In this document: piece by piece, positions 45,910 through 54,590 of the stretch
Position numbering within the stretch: the first letter of the stretch is position 1
Layout: every line of letters starts with the position of its first letter
From: Desulfoglaeba alkanexedens ALDC
GTDB lineage: Bacteria; Desulfobacterota; Syntrophobacteria; Syntrophobacterales; DSM-9756
Direction of reading: 5' to 3'
Assembly (NCBI RefSeq): GCF_005377625.1
Contig: NZ_CP040098.1
Location: forward strand, 558,001-622,000
DNA length: 64,000 nucleotides
Program-made: the position numbers and the translations under genes
Notes under the pieces: generated by a model
What the model was told of the DNA's origin: nothing
Database searches by the model: none
The model's input: only the letters and a program-made list of their open reading frames with translations

Positions 45910-46749
45910 TTGAAGAAGATCGATTCCTTACGCCCGGACTTGCCGTCACACTATCGGCCGCGCCATTTTTCGGCCCTTTGGCGGCAGCCGCTCGCCGGCT
46001 GGCGCGAAAAGCTCCGCGAAATCACGGAGGCCGGCCGAGGGACCGGTCACCCGGCCGTCTACTTTCGCGCCGACGACGTGGGGGCTGGAGGCCGGGCCTT
46101 CAATGTGCTCTGCGGCATCTTCCGGCAGTTCCAGGTTCCCATCGCCATGGCGGTGGTTCCCGCCTGGTTGAGCTCGGCGCGCATCCAACAACTCTTCGCC
46201 ATGGCTCCACTCGGCGAAGAACTCTGGGGGTGGCACCAGCACGGCTGGAGGCACGTCAACTGGCAGCGGGCAGGAAAGAAGTCGGAATTCGGGGAGCAGC
46301 GCCCGTTCGAAAAACAGTGGCGCGACATCTGGCAGGGGCAATTGAAGATGAAAGACATCTTCGGAGAAAAGGCCCTTCCGGTATTCACGCCCCCCTGGAA
46401 CCGCCTTTCCGCGGCGACCGTCAAGATCCTCCAGGAACTCAGCTTTTCGGCCGTTTCCACAACCGACCCCTTACCAAGGAACGTAAAACCGGCACCGTCT
46501 TTCAAGAACATCCGGGTTCACCTGGACCTCCACACCCGGAAGAGCTCGGATCCCGGAGAAGACTACGCACGGCTACTCGCCGAATTGGCGGCGCTCATCG
46601 CCAGGAAGGAACCGTTCGGCATCATGGTGCACCATCAGCGGATGACCCTTTTCGCCTTCGAGTTCCTCGAGGAACTTCTCCGGATACTTCAAAACGATCT
46701 GAACTCCAGGTTCCTCGCCTTCGAGCAGTTGCTTCAAGAGGAAGGTTGA
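45910..46749 (+). CDS. Polysaccharide-deacetylase-like protein
   Basis: About 279 residues. It has the NodB-barrel pattern: FRADDVGAGGR near residue 50 (the Asp pair), AMAVVPAWL, WGWHQHGWRHVNW (His ligands near 105) and VFTPPWNRLS. It resembles the DUF2334/deacetylase superfamily. The TTG at 45910 is a tentative start, with GAGGAG about 10 bases upstream; the frame is open to 45736. The stop overlaps the start of the next gene (TTGA), so the two are translationally coupled. The target could be a cell-surface glycan or small molecule. Confidence 0.7.
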   Translation: MKKIDSLRPDLPSHYRPRHFSALWRQPLAGWREKLREITEAGRGTGHPAVYFRADDVGAGGRAFNVLCGIFRQFQVPIAMAVVPAWLSSARIQQLFAMAPLGEELWGWHQHGWRHVNWQRAGKKSEFGEQRPFEKQWRDIWQGQLKMKDIFGEKALPVFTPPWNRLSAATVKILQELSFSAVSTTDPLPRNVKPAPSFKNIRVHLDLHTRKSSDPGEDYARLLAELAALIARKEPFGIMVHHQRMTLFAFEFLEELLRILQNDLNSRFLAFEQLLQEEG

Positions 46750-48095
46750 AGCGAAAGCCCGTGCGACGAAACACCACTCGAACCACAGCCCCCTGCCGCA
46801 GTCCCCTTCTTCTTTACGCCGACGAAAAGGGGAGGATCCTGGAACACCCTCGTCTTGAAGCAACGGGGGCGGACGCCGGCCGATGGTGCAGGCCCAGCGT
46901 GGCCGACTGGATTCCACTGCCCGAAGGCAGCGAAGTCTTTCGACTCCCCATGCGCCTGCCCGTGGGCTTCGATCGGCGGAAGAAGCGGTTCGAAGTGCTT
47001 TCCAGGGATCCTTACGATCCGAGACGAAGCGTAAATGCGGTCGCCGCTTTCGTGGCTCCCGCCCACACGCAGCTTCATTCGGCGGCTTACCAGACCCTTC
47101 CTGGAGCGCCCGTTTTGCCTCTTTTCGCGTATACGGCCGTAGGGTGGATGGACGGCGGCTTCGTCACCACGGCCCTGCGTGTGGACCCGGATCGCCGCCA
47201 GGATTTTACCACCTTCGATCTTGAGGCGGTCCAAGAAAACGCCCGGAGGCGCCTCGCCGGCGAGTCGCACAATCGACTGATACCGCATCTGGCGAAATGC
47301 GCTCTCACCTACGCCTGCCCGGCCGCCCGAAACCTTTTCCTGAACCGGTGGGAAGCCCCGCTTCCCACGTCCCCGGCCTGTAACGCCCGCTGCCTCGGCT
47401 GTATCAGCCTCCAGGAAACCGGTGAGATCCCTGCCTCGCAGGAACGGATCCGCTTTGTACCGACCCCGGAAGAAATCGCCGCCGTGGCCGTGCCGCACCT
47501 CAAAACGGCTCCTCGGGCCGTGGTGAGCTTCGGGCAAGGCTGTGAAGGAGAACCGCTGCTCCAAGGTGACACGCTGCGGGAGGCCGTCCGCATCATGCGG
47601 CGGGAAACCGGCCGGGGGACCATCAACTGCAACACCAACGGGAGCCTTCCGGACGTGGTGAGCCGCCTGGTCGGAGCGGGACTCGACAGCATCCGAGTCA
47701 GCATCAATTCCTGCCGCCCCCGCTATTACAATGCATACTACAATCCACGAGGCTACCGCTTCGACGATCTCAAGCGTTCGATCCAGGCTGTCAAGGCGGC
47801 TGGCGGTTTCGCTTCCCTCAACTACTTCGTTCTTCCAGGATTCTCCGACGAAGCATCCGAAGCGGCCGCTCTTTTCGACTTCGTTCGGGAAACCGGCGTC
47901 GACTTGATCCAGATGCGGAACTTCAACATCGATCCGGAATGGCTCCTCGAGGCCATCGGGCATCGTCGCGAAGGAAAGGTCATCGGGGTCCGGCGCCTGA
48001 TGCAGCGCCTCCAAGACGAATTTCCCGGACTCCGGCTGGGCTACTTCAACCCCTGCCTGGATCCCGATGCCGGATCGATCCTCACCCACCCGTGA
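46746..48095 (+). CDS. Radical SAM protein coupled to the deacetylase-like gene
   Basis: About 449 residues. An unassigned N-terminal domain of about 190 residues contains LPMRLPVGFDRRKKRFEVLSRDPYD and HTQLHSAAYQTLPGAPVLPLFAYTAVGW. The radical SAM core follows, with cluster motif CNARCLGC near residue 219, FGQGCEGEPLL and INCNTNGSLPDVV. It starts at TTG overlapping the stop of the previous gene, with GAGGAAGG upstream; a GTG five codons later is possible. Substrate and reaction are unknown. Confidence 0.8.
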   Translation: MKRKPVRRNTTRTTAPCRSPLLLYADEKGRILEHPRLEATGADAGRWCRPSVADWIPLPEGSEVFRLPMRLPVGFDRRKKRFEVLSRDPYDPRRSVNAVAAFVAPAHTQLHSAAYQTLPGAPVLPLFAYTAVGWMDGGFVTTALRVDPDRRQDFTTFDLEAVQENARRRLAGESHNRLIPHLAKCALTYACPAARNLFLNRWEAPLPTSPACNARCLGCISLQETGEIPASQERIRFVPTPEEIAAVAVPHLKTAPRAVVSFGQGCEGEPLLQGDTLREAVRIMRRETGRGTINCNTNGSLPDVVSRLVGAGLDSIRVSINSCRPRYYNAYYNPRGYRFDDLKRSIQAVKAAGGFASLNYFVLPGFSDEASEAAALFDFVRETGVDLIQMRNFNIDPEWLLEAIGHRREGKVIGVRRLMQRLQDEFPGLRLGYFNPCLDPDAGSILTHP

Positions 48096-48231
48096 TTCCG
48101 CACGCGGCGGCGACGCGGGCACGTTGCCGGGCTTTCACCCCGTGACAGGACATAGGGGTTGAAGATCGCTAAGTACAGCTCCCCAAAATAGAGTGTTCTT
48201 TGTGAGATCTTAAAATTCTCTGGAAGTTCCA

Positions 48232-48336
48232 CCTTGTTCCCAAGCTCCACCATCCCCTTCACCTTGTTCCCAAGCTCCAGCTTGGGAACACAACTGTGCA
48301 GAACCTCCAGCTTCGGTTGCCATAAGGCCGCGACTC
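48232..48336. repeat. REP-like unit, family A, before a transposase relic
   Basis: A partial TTGTTCCCAAGCTCCACCAT is followed by a complete palindrome at about 48268-48290 and the CACAACTGTGCAGAA spacer. It ends at the relic start (48337), as at 35151. A further palindrome copy lies at 48523-48550. Confidence 0.8.
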
Positions 48337-48480
48337 ATGCGAATCCGCTACAAAATCCATAACAAAGAACCCAAACACCCCCTACTTCGTCACATCGACT
48401 ATCGTAGCGTGGATCCCGCGGTCCTCACCCACAATGACCACTTCGAGATCCTGGCTGACTCCCTGGAAAGAGAGCACGTT
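48337..48480 (+). pseudogene. Second REP-associated transposase remnant
   Basis: It begins MRIRYKIHNKEPKHP, then shifts frame because one extra C is present compared with the 35249 copy. Its nucleotide sequence keeps the TACTTCGTCACATC and ACCACTTCGAGAT blocks. It ends after HFEILADSL. Only the first third of a RAYT is left. Confidence 0.65.
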
Positions 48481-48636
48481 TCAGCTGTACCGGGTGGGAA
48501 GCCGGAGCTTCCCGGGCAGGCCGTTCCCAAGCTGGAGCTTGGGAACGAGGCTAAAAACGGAATCCAGAAGGTTTGCCCCTGATTATTGAGATGTTACAAC
48601 TTGACCCGTTAACCCTTTCGAAACAGGAGGTCTGCC

Positions 48637-48996
48637 GTGGAACAAACCCGAACGTCCCCGTCCGATAGACTCGTCGTGCTCTGGACTACAACCGACCGCG
48701 AAACGGCGTTCAACATGGTCTTCATGTACACCCGAAATTCGAAACTCCGCGGCTGGTGGGACCCGGTGCGGCTCATCATCTGGGGCCCTTCGGCCAAACT
48801 GACGGCCACTGACCCGGAAATCGCGGATCATCTGGCACAAATGCAGAAAGACGGCGTGGAAGTCTGGGCTTGCAAGGCCTGCGCCGACCGTTACGGGGTC
48901 TCGGAGCAGCTGGAAAAACAGGGCATCCAGGTGCTCTACGTGGGTGCCCCGTTTACGGAAATGCTCAAGGAAGGCTGGAAGAGCCTCACGGTTTGA
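48637..48996 (+). CDS. DsrE-family small protein
   Basis: A 119-residue DsrE/YchN-like protein: LVVLWTTTDRETAFNMVFMY, VRLIIWGPSAKL, LAQMQKDGVEVWACKACADRYGV and IQVLYVGAPFTEML. The Cys pair WACKAC fits the conserved-Cys position of the family, whose members relay sulfur. The GTG start has a strong AGGAGG 7 bases upstream. A hairpin terminator lies about 310 bases after it. The 48997-49310 stretch holds no other gene. Confidence 0.8.
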   Translation: MEQTRTSPSDRLVVLWTTTDRETAFNMVFMYTRNSKLRGWWDPVRLIIWGPSAKLTATDPEIADHLAQMQKDGVEVWACKACADRYGVSEQLEKQGIQVLYVGAPFTEMLKEGWKSLTV

Positions 48997-49310
48997 CCGC
49001 CTCCGACTTCCATATCCCCATGGCGTTTCACCGCTCGGGCGGAAATCGGCCGAGCCCTTGGGTCCGGCCGCATTCCACCTTGACCCGCCCGGGGAGCTTT
49101 GCTACAACCCTGCGCGGCCGGGAATGCGGAAGGCTCAGCGCAACCTCGCCACACCCGCCGCGATGACCCAGAGTCAAGAGCGTGAAAGGTGCTTCACTTG
49201 AAAGGCGCCGAAGCCATGGAACCTGCCTCGATGGATGACCGGTTCCGGTGGCGGGATGGGTCTTCCAGGGGGGAGTCCGCGCGCCGGTGAAAGCGAGACG
49301 AGATTCGTGA

Positions 49311-49347
49311 AGGCCGTGGCGGCTTCTCCGTCCACGGCCTTTTTGTT
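49311..49347 (+). terminator. Intrinsic terminator upstream of iorA
   Basis: AGGCCGTGG (49311-49319) pairs with CCACGGCCT (49332-49340), followed by TTTTTGTTT. It separates the DsrE gene from iorA. Confidence 0.85.
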
Positions 49348-49368
49348 TCCTGAGCACAGGAGCGGATA

Positions 49369-51222
49369 GTGTCGCGAAGAGAAATCCTTTTGGGAAACGA
49401 AGCCATCGCACACGGCCTGCTGGAAGCGGGCTGCACGCTGGCCGCTTCCTATCCGGGAACACCGGCTTCGGAAATCATGGGCGCCCTGATCCAGTTGAAG
49501 AAGCGATACGGGCTTTCCTGTCATCTGGAATGGTCGATCAACGAAAAGGTGGCTTTTGAGGTGGCGCTCGCCAACAGCTACGCGGGCCGGCGTTCAGCGG
49601 TGAGCATGAAGCAGGTGGGGTTGAACGTGGCGGCGGACCCTTTTTTGAGCGCCGTCTACACCGGTGTGAAAGGCGGTTTGCTGGTCATCGCGGCTGACGA
49701 CCCCGGCCCCCACAGCTCCCAAACCGAACAGGACAGCCGCCTTTTCGCTCATTTCGCAAAGGCGCCGGTCCTGGACCCTTCGTCACCGGAAGAAGCGGGG
49801 AACTGGATCGGCGCGGCTTTCGAGCTTTCGGAACGGCACGAAATTCCCGTGGTGCTGCGACCCACCACGCGGATCTGCCATGGAAGGCAGGATTTGGAGA
49901 CACGTCCTCTTGTGGAGGTCGCTTCCGCGCCGCTTTTTGAAAAGGACCCCGCACGCTGGGCCGCCACGCCCAAGTTTCGCTACCGGCTGCACGAGGAACT
50001 GAACCGAAAGATCGCGGCCATTGCCGACGATGAGGCTTTCGCCCCGAAACTCCTGAACCCGGACGCTCTCGAGGGCCGAGAGCGGGCGGGCGGGACCGGC
50101 CGGGACTGCCTGGTGGCCTCCGGGGTCGCCCTGGCACACGCAACGGAAATTCTTCAGGATCTCGGACTCTGGAATCGACTGCCGTGCTACCAGGTCCCCA
50201 TGCCCTATCCGTTGTCGCACCGCTTTCGGGACGAGCTTTTCCGAACCTGCGACCGCGTGCTTGTCCTGGAAGAAACGGAACCGGTGATCGAACTTCAGCT
50301 GCAGAACCGGAAGAAGGTTCTGGGAAGAACGAACGGAACGGTTCCCTCGGCGGGGGAACTGCTCCCCGAGACGATCGAAGCGATCCTCCGGGATTTTGCC
50401 GGCCTGCCGCAAATCGGGGGAGTGCAAGGGTCGGTAGGGGCTGGGAGACGCCCGACCCTATGCGCCGGTTGTCCGCATCGAGCGGCCTTTTTCGCCATCA
50501 AGAAAGCGTTCCCGCGGGGCATCTATCCTGGCGACATCGGCTGCTACACGCTGGGGCTGAATCTGGGGGCCGTGGATACGGTGCTTTGCATGGGAGCGGC
50601 GGTCAGCATGGCGGCGGGTTTCTACCACGCCTACCGCAACGCTGGCGGGAAACCTCGGCCCATCGCGGCGACCATCGGGGATTCCACCTTTTTCCATGCC
50701 GGCATTCCGGCGCTTGTCAACGCCGTGGTTCAGGACGCCCGGTTCGTCCTCGTGGTGTTGGACAACAGCACCACCGCCATGACGGGCCACCAGCCGACCC
50801 CGGCGGCGGGACGCACCCTGGACGGGAAACCGGTTCCAGCCGTTTCCATCGAGGAACTGGCGCGGGCCTGCGGCGTGCGGCACGTGACGGTAGGCGACCC
50901 GTACCGCTTCGACCATTTCGTGGAGCTTTTGAAGGACGCAGGGGCGCACACCCAGGGAGACCAGGGCGGCGTCGCCGTGGTCATCGCCAGGCGCCCCTGC
51001 CTCATGGACCGCTCTCACCCGCGGGACTGGGAACGACGCTCCGTGATCGTGAACGAAAAATGCGAAGGCTGCGCCTTCTGCATCAAACACTTCGAATGTC
51101 CAGCACTGGAACTCCAGGGCGAGGGTCAGCCGATCCGGATCAATGCCAGCCTGTGTTCGGGTTGCGGCGTGTGCGTGCACGTCTGCCCTCACGGGGCTCT
51201 CCAACTGGAACCCCGCAAATGA
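49369..51222 (+). CDS. iorA: Indolepyruvate:ferredoxin oxidoreductase alpha subunit
   Basis: A 617-residue enzyme that oxidatively decarboxylates aryl-pyruvates to acyl-CoA, reducing ferredoxin. An N-terminal pyruvate-binding domain has YPGTPASEI and DDPGPHSSQTEQD. The TPP domain has CAGCPHRAAFF, GDIGCYTLG, GDSTFFHAGIPALVNAV and DNSTTAMTGHQP. The C-terminal ferredoxin domain carries CEGCAFCIKHFECPA and CSGCGVCVHVCP for two [4Fe-4S] clusters. The GTG start has GGAG 8 bases upstream. The beta subunit follows. Confidence 0.95.
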   Translation: MSRREILLGNEAIAHGLLEAGCTLAASYPGTPASEIMGALIQLKKRYGLSCHLEWSINEKVAFEVALANSYAGRRSAVSMKQVGLNVAADPFLSAVYTGVKGGLLVIAADDPGPHSSQTEQDSRLFAHFAKAPVLDPSSPEEAGNWIGAAFELSERHEIPVVLRPTTRICHGRQDLETRPLVEVASAPLFEKDPARWAATPKFRYRLHEELNRKIAAIADDEAFAPKLLNPDALEGRERAGGTGRDCLVASGVALAHATEILQDLGLWNRLPCYQVPMPYPLSHRFRDELFRTCDRVLVLEETEPVIELQLQNRKKVLGRTNGTVPSAGELLPETIEAILRDFAGLPQIGGVQGSVGAGRRPTLCAGCPHRAAFFAIKKAFPRGIYPGDIGCYTLGLNLGAVDTVLCMGAAVSMAAGFYHAYRNAGGKPRPIAATIGDSTFFHAGIPALVNAVVQDARFVLVVLDNSTTAMTGHQPTPAAGRTLDGKPVPAVSIEELARACGVRHVTVGDPYRFDHFVELLKDAGAHTQGDQGGVAVVIARRPCLMDRSHPRDWERRSVIVNEKCEGCAFCIKHFECPALELQGEGQPIRINASLCSGCGVCVHVCPHGALQLEPRK

Positions 51223-51267
51223 CGGTCCGGCGCGCCGACGTCCACTTTTTCCATCGAGGAACAACGG

Positions 51268-51873
51268 ATGAGACAACAGATCGCAGTCAGCGGCCTCGGA
51301 GGGCAAGGCGTCCTCTTCGTCACGAGAATTCTGGCGGAAACCGCGCTCCACAAGGGCCTTTCCGTTCTGGTGTCTGAAACCCACGGCATGGCCCAGCGAG
51401 GCGGAAACGTCATCAGCCACCTCAAGGTGAGCCCTCGACGGGTTCGTGGCGATTTGGACACCGGGGGGCCGAAAAACGAGGAAGAACGCCCCTTCACCAG
51501 CCCGCTCATCCGTTCGGGGAGCGCGGACATCATCCTGGTGCTCCACCCGGACGGGCTCCCCGTACACGGGCACTACCTCTCCCCCAAAGGCAGCCTGCTG
51601 CTGAACGTTTCCCCCGCCCGCAAGCCCGGCGAACTGGAGGCCACGGCCATCGCATCGGCCTTGGGGTCCCCCGTATCCGCAAACCTGGTCCTTCTGGGGT
51701 TCGGAGCCGGAAGGGGAAGCCTGTTTTGCACTTGGGAAGAAGTGCGTGACACCGTGGAGCAACTGGGCGGTTCGCGCCTGGAGGTCAACCTTCGGGCCCT
51801 GGAAGCCGGCCGCCGGGCCGCCCTCGAGCGGCGCGGCACCCCTACGCGAAAAACGGACACTCAATCTCAGTAA
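51268..51873 (+). CDS. iorB: Indolepyruvate:ferredoxin oxidoreductase beta subunit
   Basis: A 201-residue gamma/beta-domain protein: IAVSGLGGQGVLFVTRILAETAL, SETHGMAQRGGNVISHLKV and GSADIILVLHPDG. It completes the iorA complex, 45 bases downstream of it. Its stop lies within repeat family E. Confidence 0.93.
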   Translation: MRQQIAVSGLGGQGVLFVTRILAETALHKGLSVLVSETHGMAQRGGNVISHLKVSPRRVRGDLDTGGPKNEEERPFTSPLIRSGSADIILVLHPDGLPVHGHYLSPKGSLLLNVSPARKPGELEATAIASALGSPVSANLVLLGFGAGRGSLFCTWEEVRDTVEQLGGSRLEVNLRALEAGRRAALERRGTPTRKTDTQSQ

Positions 51874-51899
51874 GGTGAAGGGTATTCTCAGGCAGCCTC
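51842..51899. repeat. Dispersed repeat family E, copy 3
   Basis: CTACGCGAAAAACGGACACT leads into AGGTGAAGGGTATTCTCAGG. It spans the stop codons of two convergent genes, iorB (51871-51873) and the flavoprotein gene (51899-51901). Confidence 0.6.
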
Positions 51900-53260
51900 T
51901 AAAGCTTTTTCTTGAGCTCCCGTGCGGCGATGATGACCGGGTCCCAGAGCGGCGAGAACGGCGGCGCATAGCTCAAATCCAGGTCTTCCACCTGGTCCAC
52001 GGTCAGTCCCGCATGGAGGGCCGTGGCCACGATATCGATCCGCTTGGCGGCCCCTTCGCATCCGACGATCTGGCCGCCGAGCAGCCGGCGGCTTCCCTTT
52101 TCTCCGATAAGCTTCACGAAGATGGTGCCGGCCCCCGGGTAGTAACCGGCCCGGGTGCGGCTCTCGATCCTTTCGGTGACGTAGTCCCATCCGACCGCTT
52201 GGATCTCCTTTTCCATGAGCCCGGTTCGAGCGACTTCCACCGCGCAGATCTTGGTGACCGCGGTCCCCACCACCCCGTTGAAGGTTTCGTTGCCGCCGGC
52301 CATGTTCGCCCCCGCCACCCGTCCATGCCGGTTCGCCACGGTGCCCAGCGCCACATAGAAGGGCTTCTGGGTCACCACGTGGAAGGATTCGGCGCAGTCG
52401 CCTGCAGCCCAGATGCCGTTCACGGCGGTTTCCATGCGCCGGTCGACGCGCACGGCCCCCCGTTCTCCCAGTGGAATGCCCGCATCCGAAGCCAAGCCGG
52501 TGTTGGGCCGCACGCCCATACCGAGGATCACCAGGTCCGCACCCAGGCGTCGCTTGTCGGTGACGACGGCGACTACGGAACCGCCGGCGGTTTCGAACGC
52601 CTCCAGCGACTCCTCCAGGTAGAGCCCCGCCCCCTGGTTTCGCAGCGATTGGGAGACCAGAGACCCCATGTCGGGATCCAGGGTTCCCATGACCTGTTCG
52701 GCCCTTTCGACCACCGCCGTTTCGATGCCCCGAAGCAGCAGCGCTTCGGCCATTTCCAGCCCGATGTAGCCTCCGCCGACGATGACCGCCCGCTTGGGAC
52801 GGCGTTCATCGATGAAACGACGCACCCGGATGCCGCTCTGGAGGGTGTGGACGCCGAAAATCCCCTCCGCCCCGGCGCCTGGAACGTTCGGGCAGATGGG
52901 GACGGCTCCCGTGGCAATGAGCAGCTGGTCGAAGGGTTCCCACCAAGGGGCGTTGTCCGCATCCACGCGGTGGACTTCGACCCGCCGGGCCTTGGTGTCG
53001 ATGGCCGTCACTTCATGGAGCACCCGCACATCGATGTTCTGTTTCTCTCTGAACTCCAAGGGCGTACGAACGATCAGCGCCTTTTCGTCGTCGACAATCC
53101 TGCCGACGTAGTAGGGAATCCCTCAGGCGGAAAAAGACGTGTGAGGCGTTCGTTCGAAGACGACGATCTCCGTCTCCGGCCGCTCACGTCGAAGCACCGA
53201 CGCGGCGGTCATCCCCGCCGCGTCACCTCCGATCACGATGACTCGTTCCTTGGATTTCAT
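51899..53260 (-). CDS. CoA-disulfide reductase / NADH oxidase-like flavoprotein with probable selenocysteine at residue 46
   Basis: A 453-residue pyridine nucleotide-disulfide oxidoreductase interrupted only by an in-frame TGA at 53123-53125. The N-terminal FAD motif VIVIGGDAAGMTAASVLRRE leads to FERTPHTSFSA, then TGA, then GIPYYVGRIVDDEKALIVRT. In CoA-disulfide reductases and NADH oxidases this position is the catalytic Cys (SACGIPY). The NAD motif VIVGGGYIGLEMAEALLLRG, AAGDCAE and the dimerisation domain follow without breaks. The TGA thus replaces exactly the active-site Cys, as in selenoproteins. The ATG at 53260 has GGGAG 6 bases upstream. A nonsense mutation is the alternative. Confidence 0.85.
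53089..53125 (-). promoter_or_regulatory. Candidate bacterial SECIS hairpin after the TGA codon
   Basis: Fourteen bases after the TGA, CGTCG (53104-53108) pairs with CGACG (53089-53093) around a 10-base loop starting with G. The spacing and the early loop G resemble the published bacterial SECIS pattern. Only five stem pairs are seen by eye. Confidence 0.5.
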
Positions 53261-53488
53261 CGGTCGCTCCCGTTCCACGCATGTGAGGTTAGCGTACCCT
53301 GCCATTGCCTTTCGTATTGATTCATTATGCCCTCCAAGGCGGAAGAATTCCACCTCGCCGACGAAACCGTGGCGATTCATACGCTGCAGGCTCGCTCAAT
53401 CCGCTCGCTTTCGACATCCCGCATATTTCTCCTTGACAGGTTTCCAAACTGGATTTCTAATGCGTTCCTGCATTGTTTTTGGAACGAA

Positions 53489-53564
53489 GGGCCCATAGCT
53501 CAGTTGGTAGAGCCACCGGCTCATAACCGGTCGGTCCCTGGTTCGAGGCCAGGTGGGCCCACCA
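53489..53564 (+). tRNA. tRNA-Met (anticodon CAT)
   Basis: The acceptor arm GGGCCCA pairs with TGGGCCC, and CCA is encoded. The anticodon stem ACCGG/CCGGT encloses CTCATAA. The T arm CCTGG/CCAGG encloses TTCGAGG. Elongator Met is likely; an Ile tRNA with modified CAT cannot be excluded by eye. The flanking 53261-53488 and 53565-53743 stretches contain no gene. Confidence 0.9.
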
Positions 53565-53743
53565 CTTTCAGTTTGGAGGCGTCGATTTGATGAGAGCAAG
53601 GCACGGGATGGAAGGGGTCAAACCCGGGTGTCGTTGTCCACGGCCCTGCGGGTGCAAACGGTTCCCCGAAGGCGATAGGTTGTGAAGAGACGAGGGGGGT
53701 GTTCCAGATGGAACGCCCCCCTTGCTTTTATGGGGAAGCTGTC

Positions 53744-54568
53744 ATGATCAAGGTGCGAACGGTTATCGATTGGCTGGACGCTTACGCGCCCTTTCAGTTC
53801 GCCGCGTCCTGGGACAACAGCGGCCTTCAGGTGGGTGACCCGGAGGCCCCCGTGGATCGACTCCTTGTGGCGCTGGACATCACCCAAGCCACCCTGGAGG
53901 AAGCCCACCGGCTGGGCTGCCAGTGCCTGGTCGCCCACCACCCCTTGATTTTTCAGCCCGTCAAGTCCGTTCGAACGGATGCCTACCCCGGAAAGCTCAT
54001 CCATCGAGCCGTTCGGGACGGCATCCACCTGGTGGCCGCCCACACCAACCTCGACGCGGCGATTGAAGGCACCAACCGCGTCCTGGCCGAAACCTTTGCC
54101 CTGTCCATAACCGGACCCATGGAACGGGAGCCGCGATGGGACGGGCACGAACGCTACGGGGGCATGGGCTGCATCGGGTCGCTCGACCAAGCGGAACGTT
54201 TTTCGGAATTCGTGGACCGGTTGAGTGCCGTGCTGGCTCCGGCGCGGCTCCGCGCCGTGGGGGACCCGGAGAGGAGAGTGCGGCGGGTCGCCGTTTGCTC
54301 GGGAAGCGGCGGCAGTCTTTTGCAGGCGGCCCTCGCAGCGGCCTGCGACGTCTTCGTCACCGGGGACCTCAAGTACCACGAAGCGCGCTACGCCCAGGAA
54401 GAAGGGCTGAACCTCGTGGACGTGGGGCATTTCGCATCGGAGCGGCTCATGGTTGCGCCGCTGGCGGACCATCTGGCGTTGAGGGCGCAAAGGGAACGTG
54501 CCGCATTGAGTGTCTACAAAGCGGAACGGGAAAGGGATCCCTTCTGGTATCCCGAACCAGACGTCTAG
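53744..54568 (+). CDS. Nif3-like dinuclear metal centre protein
   Basis: A 274-residue NIF3/DUF34 protein: DWLDAYAPFQFAASWDNSGLQVGD, LVAHHPLIFQPVKSV (metal-binding His), VAAHTNLDAA and the C-terminal DVFVTGDLKYHEARYAQEEGLNLVDVGHFASE. The start at 53744 is chosen because it begins the family N-terminus; the frame extends to 53699. Function is uncertain (some homologues are annotated as GTP cyclohydrolase). It is followed by a zinc-ribbon gene, an order often conserved in bacteria. Confidence 0.9.
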   Translation: MIKVRTVIDWLDAYAPFQFAASWDNSGLQVGDPEAPVDRLLVALDITQATLEEAHRLGCQCLVAHHPLIFQPVKSVRTDAYPGKLIHRAVRDGIHLVAAHTNLDAAIEGTNRVLAETFALSITGPMEREPRWDGHERYGGMGCIGSLDQAERFSEFVDRLSAVLAPARLRAVGDPERRVRRVAVCSGSGGSLLQAALAAACDVFVTGDLKYHEARYAQEEGLNLVDVGHFASERLMVAPLADHLALRAQRERAALSVYKAERERDPFWYPEPDV

Positions 54569-54590
54569 ATGATCACGGGAGGATAGGACC

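Noticed and set aside
45678-46745. Plus-strand frame extending upstream of the radical SAM gene over the deacetylase-like gene
   Set aside because: It is in a different frame from the clearly recognisable deacetylase-like protein and has Arg/Pro-rich shadow composition.
51899-53260. Treating the flavoprotein as two genes or a frameshifted pseudogene
   Set aside because: Both halves are in the same frame and the single TGA falls exactly on the catalytic Cys codon, so a selenoprotein explains it better.
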